13,209 nt of DNA from NCBI GenBank assembly GCA_003573635.1, contig QUTJ01031595.1, forward strand, positions 1 to 13,209, in the 5' to 3' direction. Position 1 is the first letter of the stretch. The number at the start of each line of letters is the position of its first letter. Source of the DNA: Goniomonas avonlea (Eukaryota > Cryptophyceae > Goniomonadida > Goniomonadaceae). The notes below the pieces were generated by a model. The model worked only from the letters and a program-made list of their open reading frames with translations, ran no database searches and had not been told where the DNA came from. Of the stretch, positions 8,501 to 13,209 are shown in pieces. The position numbers were made by a program, and so were the translations under genes.

Positions 8501-11500
8501 GCTGCGGTCAGTGAGAGCTCCCGAGCTGCCAGTGTTGCAAACACTCTGACGTTCAGCCTTCGCCCCAGCACAGTTCTACCCCCTGACGAAGTTTTAATTG
8601 TTCGAAACCTCACTGGAAGTGCGACGAACACTGCGGTGTTACCTGTCAGTGGGGCGGGAAGCGTCCTCTTTGGGGGCACTGCCAGCTGGGTGCAAGACAC
8701 AGGCGTGTTGCAATTGACTGTGGCCTCGCAGCAATTACCGACCAACATGGACACTGTCATCGCCGTAGTCTTGACAAACCCGAGCATTGGTCAACCGCCC
8801 CGACAGCCTGATATTTTGGTCACGGGACCAGTACCCATGTACACAACAAGGCTGCAGACAAGTCTTGGTGATGGGTACGTCTTTGCCGGTCCCAGCCGGC
8901 CAGCGTCGCTCTCAACACGCAACAGCCCTCCAACCGGCTCGGTCAGCGTAACCCTTCTTGGGGCGGGCTTTGGTCCTGAGAGGCTCTCTGCTACGTCCAG
9001 GATGGGACGAACAGCGTGCCAGGGGTTGACCTGGGTCTCAGACTCAGAGATTGCGTGTCGGGTGGCTCACTTTTCCACTGCTGCACTGCCCACCACCCTC
9101 AGTTTGTACTACTCCAAGGCTACCCTGACGTCTCCGTTTTCGTGTGACGCCCTCTCGGCGTCAGGTCCGTGGCTCAACGCTCCGTCCACAGGCGCGGCGA
9201 CCGCTACCCTTGTGGCAAGCGGCTTCGGGGGCATTGGCTTCTCGAGTCCCAGAGTGAAGGTGGGGGACTCAGCCGTCGAGGCTACGCTCTGGCTCTCAGG
9301 TACCTCACTTCGATGCAAATCGAGCCACGGGAGTTGGTGCCTCTCCTTGACTGCAACAGCTGCTTCTGGGACGGGGACTGTGTTGTCGTCACTGTCGTTC
9401 GACACACCTTACCTCAGCAGCGTTACTGCCATCACGGTGGCTGCAACTGGGGCGTTGTCTGTGACAGTGTTGGGAAGGTCTTGGGGTGTTTCCCGGTTTA
9501 GTATCTCGGCACGTGCTGGGTCGTCGGCTTGTGAAGCCACCCCCTGGACTTCAGACAGCTCACTTCTCTGCAAGCAGCCTCGCGGCATCAGGTGGGCGAT
9601 CTCTGTGTGCGTCTCATCGCGTCTGGTGTTGGCCAGCTCCCTGCTTTCCACCCAGAGCTTCGGGAACCCGAGAGCAGCCGGTGGCCTCACCAATGGAGCC
9701 TCCACTGGAGGTGTCAGCGTCACAGTGATTGGTGCCAACCTGGGCGCTATGGCTCGCAGTGGACGGACCCGACTCCAGGCAACTGCAGAAAGCGCCACCC
9801 GTTGGATCTCTGATTCTTCAGTCTTCAGCAAGTCCTTGCCTGCTGTAGGCCTGGGCCTGACCCTCAAAGTGACGACTGCAAGGGTGACCGCCACTCTGGC
9901 TTCGCTGTTGACCGTGTCGCTCAACGTCGCAATGCTGAGCCTGCCCAACGAAGCTTCAACTGGCGCTTCTAGCGTGACAGTGATTGGAACGGCCTTGGGG
10001 GCACCTTCCAGCGCTCGCGTCCGCACAGGCAGAAGCAACTGCGTTGCCACAGTTTGGACTTCGACATCTGCAGTGATGTGCAAGCACGGTGTGGCGTTGA
10101 GCAATCACCAGCATATTTCTCTATCGGCCGCCCATCAGGTGGCAACGTCCCAGGCAGCCGTCACCATTGATTGGATTCCGATGTCTGTCACCTCTAATTC
10201 TCCAACAACGGGGTCTGTCAGTGTTACTGTTCTGGGGTCCGGTCTCAACAGCGGTGCGCTCTGCTGGCAGGGCCGCATGGGGGGCACAGGGCGTGAGGCA
10301 TCCCCTTGGGTATCTGACAGCTCTCTCAGTTCAAAGGTTTCCACGGGTCTGAGCGCGACCACCGACAGTGTGATCTCGGCCGGGTTGCTGACAGCCTCTC
10401 TCGGGGCGTCGTTTTCGTTTGTGGGCCACAAGACAACCCTCATCGCTGCTCGCAATGTCCCCTCCACCGGGAGTGCAAGTGTAACAGTGCTGGGAATCAG
10501 AGTTGGCACCATGGGAGTCACACAGCGACAGCGTGCCGGGACTGTGTCAGAGGCAACCGGGTGGGTCTCTGACAGTTCCATCCGCTCCAAGACTGGCGCA
10601 GCACTTGGCGGCCGACTGCTGTCTGCCGCATTGACTACTGCGCTTCAGTGCGCGACGATGGTCGCGTCGTTCTCCACCGACCCCGGAGTTTTAGCACCCT
10701 CGGCCCAGAGCACTTCCAACTATGGATCAACTGGCGCGATCAGTGTGACCCTCGTGGGTTTGAGGTCAGCTGATCGCAGCTGGAACGGCCGTGTCGGGGG
10801 CAGCGGAGCTGAAGCGAGCTTGTGGCTATCGGATAGCTGTCTGCGCTGCCGTACCACCGCAGGGCGAGCTGCTGCTTGCTCGCTACTGGCCTCGCACTCC
10901 CTGAAGCTCCACAGCGCGGCCGCGGCCTTCTCTGTGTCCGGCCCCTCCCCAAGCAGCGTGGCTGTCAGCAACGTTCCAACCACAGGACACACCAGCGTGA
11001 CTGTGGTTGGGGTATGCCTGGGCGCCGGGTACAGCGTCGGGGCGAGGCTGCGTGCAACTGCGGGTGCCGCCCACCTGTGGACCTCGGAGAGTTCTCTGAT
11101 GTGCAAGATCGGCGCAGGCACGCAGGTCATGAATCAGCCTTTCTCGGCTTCGGTCGGCCAGCTGCGCGGATCGATCTCCTCGGGCTTTTCGTTTACCAAC
11201 CCGGCCATCCACAGCGCCAACCCGGCGATTGGACCAACAACTGGCGCAACCAGTGTGACCATCCTCTCTGTCGGGCTGCGCTTCACCCTGGGCGCGCGGG
11301 TTGGAAGCACCGCGTGCATGTCTACAAGGTGGGCAGCAGACAGCTCGCTGACGTGCAGGCGCGCAGGAGGTCAGCGCCCGCTATTGGTCCTGGTGTCTGC
11401 GAACCCTATGTTGCGTGTGAGGACGCTGGCTGGGGTGTTCTCGTGGAGCCGGGGGGCCACTGCACACACTCAGAACTACCCTGTCACCGGGGCCACTACT

Positions 11501-13209
11501 GTCACGCTGGTCGGCGCAAATTGGTCCCAGGAGTACTCTGTTCGCATCCGGTCCGTTGGAAGCCAGTGTGACGCAACAACATGGGCATCTCAGACAAGTT
11601 TGCTCTGCCGTTCGCCGTTGGGAGCTATGATGGTCCAGGGGCAAGTGGTGGTATCAGCCGGATTGCTGCTGCACACTTTGAATGGAGCCATTTCTTACGA
11701 CGCAAGACCTCAAGGTACTGATTTGATTTGGAGCTTACATGCTGCACTGATATGGTCTCTCTCTCTCTCTCTGAGTGTTTGGTGTTGGGGCTCTCTGCCA
11801 CCTTGGATATCGGGCCTCGCATTTCTCACCCTGACCCCCCCCCCCGTCTCTCGCCCCCCTCTCTCTCGCTCCCCTCCTCCACACACACACACACACACCG
11901 CGCGCTCAGCCCTGGCAACACGTCAACCTGGTTTCTATCATTGACCGATGCTCCTTATCCTCCTTATCCGCCGCTTATCAGTCTTTGATTAATGATCAAC
12001 CCTCCCCCCCGCGCTGACACAAATGCGCAGGCAATCTTGTGAACACCACCTGGCCAGCCTCCGGGGCAGTGAGCGTGACTGTTGTCGGGTGGTCCGTGGG
12101 CGCGAGTGCAAGGAGCTCCCATGTGCGCCTGGCTTTCACTGGGTCACAGGCGACAGCGTGGTCCTCGGGCAGCTCGGTGTCGTGCAAGATTGGCAGCGGC
12201 ATTGGATGGGCTACACTGTCTGTCACGACCTTAGGATCGGCTGTGACTTCATTTCAGCCCTTCTCGTACAGTGGTACGTTGGTAGGAGGGGGCGGACGAG
12301 GTAGCAGGGATTGGTGATGTTGGTGGTGATGGGAGAGGTGGTGAGGAGATGGCGATGGTGGTGGTGGTGGAGGAGGAGCAGAGATGTACACAACACACAC
12401 TGCGTGAACGGGCCACCGCTGTGACTGACTCTATTGAAGCTGACCCTCGGCTTCCAGGCCCCACCATACTCCTGTCCAAAGCCAATTTCCCGTGCACCGG
12501 AGCAAGCTCGGTCACTCTCCTCAGTTCCAGCGCCGGCCTGCGTGCTAGCCTTGGTGCTCGTTTTGGGGCCACAGGCGCCTCGTCGACTATGTGGGTGTCC
12601 GAGACTGCTGTGCTTGGCAGGCACAGCAGCGGCTCTGGTCTCAGTCGGGTCGCTGTGACAATCACCAGAGCAGAGGCAACAGCAGGTGCCACTGGCTCAT
12701 ATGAGGGCCAAGCATCTGGACAGTCCCTGTGGCTGTTCAAAGACAATACTGGCGCGACCTCTGTCACAGTGGTAGGCTCCAGCTTCGGCCGCTTTCTCAG
12801 TCCTGCTGTCCGCCTCGGATCCACTGGGGGCTCTGCGACTGTGTGGGCGTCGGACAGCGCTGTAAAGAGCAAGGCCAGCTCTGGGGGTGGCAGTTTGGGA
12901 GTGGGTGTGACGATCAGGAGTGCAGCAACAACCCTCGTCACAGCTGCCTCCTACGACACTCAGCAAGGTGAATGTCCAATGTTTTGCCCTGTCGAACTCG
13001 TTGGCGGAACTTCCCTGTTCTCTGTTTGCACTGTACCTAATGATTAGCCCTAACACAGGCCATCCAGTTCCTCGGCAGCTTCTCACGGCCAACCACCCCG
13101 CTACTGGAGCAACGTCTGTCACAGTGCTAGGCTCTGGGCTCTATGTCAGCTCTTCTGCGCGCTTTGGCGTCACTGGTGGCTCTGCAACCGTGTGGACGTC
13201 GGACAGCGC
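5561..13209 (+). CDS. giant secreted modular repeat protein (partial, continues past right edge)
   Basis: Inferred exons are 5561-5642, 5691-6539, 6585-6752, 6851-7252, 7917-11714, 12031-12273, 12458-12967 and 13059-beyond, giving at least 2,067 residues. Every complete internal exon is a multiple of three and every intron is phase 1. Residues 1-22 are a signal peptide (VVLVLLALP core), and the ATG at 5561 starts exactly at it. Then come 'VGG-F...W-D-WK-LG' repeats (about 160-366), a four-cysteine sushi/CCP-like module (about 369-427), three ~130-residue repeats (432-835), and at least fifteen ~85-residue IPT/TIG-like repeats (836 onward). No catalytic motif and no transmembrane segment after the signal peptide is visible, but the C-terminus lies outside the window. 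This suggests an extracellular, matrix or cell-surface adhesin-like protein; the function is unknown. Exon joins were chosen where protein repeats continue across GT-AG boundaries. Confidence 0.82.
5643..5690 (+). other. probable 48-base phase-1 intron
   Basis: Donor AAG|GTAAGT is textbook, followed by a TTTTTGTTCC tract, a CTGAC branch-like motif and acceptor GACAG. The sequence is a multiple of three with no stop, so translation could also run through it. Removal joins the signal-peptide exon to DVVVGFASGQ. A splice just after a signal peptide is common. Confidence 0.6.
5691..6752 (+). other. region encoding beta-propeller-like 'VGG/WDG' repeats
   Basis: Successive units contain DFFVGGCFAKS...IAHWDDTAGWASLG, LFVGGEFIKAG...IASWNRTDSSWKAIG, VYVGGRFCVNF...LAHWDGASWKALG, then IFSAGANGVFWWDNTTSVWE. 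This is the 'lyvGG-F--aG---iA-WDG--W--LG' pattern seen in Rax2-like and bacterial beta-propeller proteins. About four recognisable blades are present, with diverged sequence before them (about residues 28-160) that may supply more. Such propellers usually bind protein or carbohydrate. Confidence 0.65.
6540..6584 (+). other. probable 45-base phase-1 intron
   Basis: Unspliced, the frame stops at TAA 6557-6559. Splicing ACAG|GTCCGA to CAACAG|GG removes that stop and continues the repeat as SSLLLTGTTIFSAGANGVFW, which reads as an uninterrupted propeller blade. The donor is not strong, so confidence rests on the protein continuity. Confidence 0.65.
6753..6850 (+). other. 98-base phase-1 intron
   Basis: Donor CGAG|GTGCCC, acceptor TTGCCAG with a CATTAAC branch-like motif and pyrimidine tract upstream. 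Unspliced the frame meets TGA within 30 bases. Splicing joins EQECR to AVCAGHPGVRNG and so assembles the sushi-like module. Confidence 0.75.
6853..7035 (+). other. sushi/CCP-like module
   Basis: The encoded module has four cysteines in CCP spacing: C-AGHPGVRNGVV, then Y...ITCNYGYSL, then SPTCLATAQF, then ECH. The NG near the start, the 'Y-C-yGY-L' core and the C...F...C ending match the complement control protein fold, with a 1-3/2-4 disulfide pairing expected from the family. The canonical late Trp is replaced (F in AQFELAKEC). CCP modules mediate extracellular protein binding. Confidence 0.6.
7045..8920 (+). repeat. three ~130-residue glycosylation-rich repeats (type A)
   Basis: Copies run 7045-7252 joined to 7917-8098 (130 residues), 8099-8491 (131), and 8492-8920 (143 with its tail). 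Each has 'SESxR...NTLT', then 'VxIxxLtG', then 'lfg--A-W-q--GtL-LtV', then 'V-FtLTNP--gQ'. Examples: NTLTFSLRPSTVLPPDEVL, GGTASWVQDTGVLQLTV, VVFTLTNPALGQ. Proteins with such repeats are known to me from algal and other protist genomes without assigned function. N-glycosylation sequons are frequent here (NVS, NRT, NTT, NAT, NSS, NGT, NLT). Confidence 0.75.
7253..7916 (+). other. 664-base phase-1 intron, C-rich then G-rich
   Basis: Donor GCAG|GTGCAT, acceptor CAATAG. Splicing joins SAVWLQAAG to TLTMTI, restoring the 'A-W-q--GtL-LtV' core of the first type A repeat. The left two thirds are C/T-rich (about 7300-7665) and the right part is strongly G-rich (about 7674-7745). Exact 12-base inverted arms CCCTCCACTCAC (7625-7636) and GTGAGTGGAGGG (7686-7697) could form a stem. 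The frames open across it encode only Pro/His/Ser low-complexity protein. Confidence 0.85.
11715..12030 (+). other. 316-base phase-1 intron with microsatellites
   Basis: Donor CAAG|GTACTG, acceptor AATGCGCAG. It joins SYDARPQ-G to NLVNTTWPASGAV exactly at a type B repeat boundary. Inside are (CT)n near 11756-11772, C runs near 11836, and (CA)n near 11880-11898. The frame of the large exon runs on to a stop near 11944 if unspliced, giving a non-repeat tail. Confidence 0.88.
12274..12457 (+). other. 184-base phase-1 intron, GGT-rich
   Basis: Donor AGTG|GTACGT, acceptor CTTCCAG after a pyrimidine-containing stretch. It joins FQPFSYSG to PTILLSKANFPCTGAS at a type B repeat boundary. The interior holds GGTGGTGAT-type triplet repeats (about 12311-12380). 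Confidence 0.85.
12968..13058 (+). other. 91-base phase-1 intron
   Basis: Donor CAAG|GTGAAT, acceptor CCCTAACACAG with a CTAAC branch-like motif close to the splice site. Unspliced, the frame ends at TAG 13045-13047. Splicing joins SYDTQQ-G to HPVPRQLLTANHPATGATS and opens the fifteenth type B repeat. Confidence 0.88.

Larger units (their letters stand above)
8921..13209 (+). repeat. at least fifteen ~85-residue IPT/TIG-like repeats (type B)
   Basis: Consensus: 'P-TG--SVTV-G---G.....R-G-----A--W-SDSSl-CK', then ~35 variable residues. The anchoring Thr (Ser in copy 12) of the TG motif starts at 8933, 9188, 9446, 9704, 9959, 10208, 10466, 10730, 10982, 11240, 11486, 12060, 12496, 12748 and 13103. 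Coding periods are 82-88 residues once introns are removed. The Trp is present in all fifteen. The 'SVTV-G--fg...R-G--aC' core resembles IPT/TIG immunoglobulin-like domains of surface receptors and adhesins, but this is by eye only. Copy 15 is cut by the window edge. Confidence 0.85.

Noticed and set aside
9409-10104. 231-residue minus-strand frame, with others at 8170-8787, 10135-10590, 10720-11130 and 12249-12941
   Set aside because: They are antisense shadows of the Ser/Thr/Val/Gly-rich repeats, whose composition removes stops on the other strand. Their apparent repeat structure mirrors the sense repeats.
11715-11944. Read-through C-terminal tail of the large exon
   Set aside because: It translates CT, C and CA microsatellites; the spliced product continues the repeat array in frame.
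1-13209. CRISPR array, bacterial operon or phage element
   Set aside because: No regular short repeats with spacers, no Shine-Dalgarno-led gene strings; introns and signal peptides show a eukaryotic nuclear locus.

Overview
The window looks like nuclear DNA of a unicellular eukaryote (an alga or other protist). The evidence is GT-AG introns, secretory signal peptides, wide gene spacing, many microsatellites, and a THH1/TOM1/TOM3-type membrane protein. The species cannot be named from the sequence. The long repeat protein recalls giant surface proteins I associate with cryptophytes such as Guillardia, but that is recollection and not evidence.

Layout. Positions 1-1588 are gene-poor: a (CT)n microsatellite, a 44-base tandem duplication, a weak tRNA-like fragment and a purine-rich minisatellite. 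Positions 1589-2440 (minus) carry an intronless seven-helix membrane protein, and a diverged copy of its 3' coding end lies just beyond its stop. Positions 2441-3236 are a divergent promoter region with a poly-T tract and a striking cluster of TCGTAC/GTACGA palindromes. Positions 3237-4247 (plus) carry an intronless secreted GH54 alpha-L-arabinofuranosidase (AbfB type) with the catalytic and disulfide residues in place but no C-terminal arabinose-binding module. Positions 4248-5560 are mostly intergenic, with one speculative two-exon mini-gene.

Positions 5561-13209 (plus, running off the right edge) are one gene for a very large secreted or surface protein. I infer eight exons (five splice junctions well supported by protein continuity, two short introns less certain) giving at least 2,067 residues. 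The order is signal peptide, 'VGG-F...W-D' beta-propeller-like repeats, one sushi/CCP-like module, three ~130-residue N-glycosylation-rich repeats, and at least fifteen ~85-residue IPT/TIG-like repeats. Every inferred intron is phase 1 and most split a glycine codon, so the internal exons are symmetric modules. This gene is the best candidate for something undescribed.

The GH54 enzyme and the giant protein are both secreted, and the TOM1-like protein is membrane-bound. No shared pathway can be shown: the three genes have separate promoters and look like ordinary neighbours.
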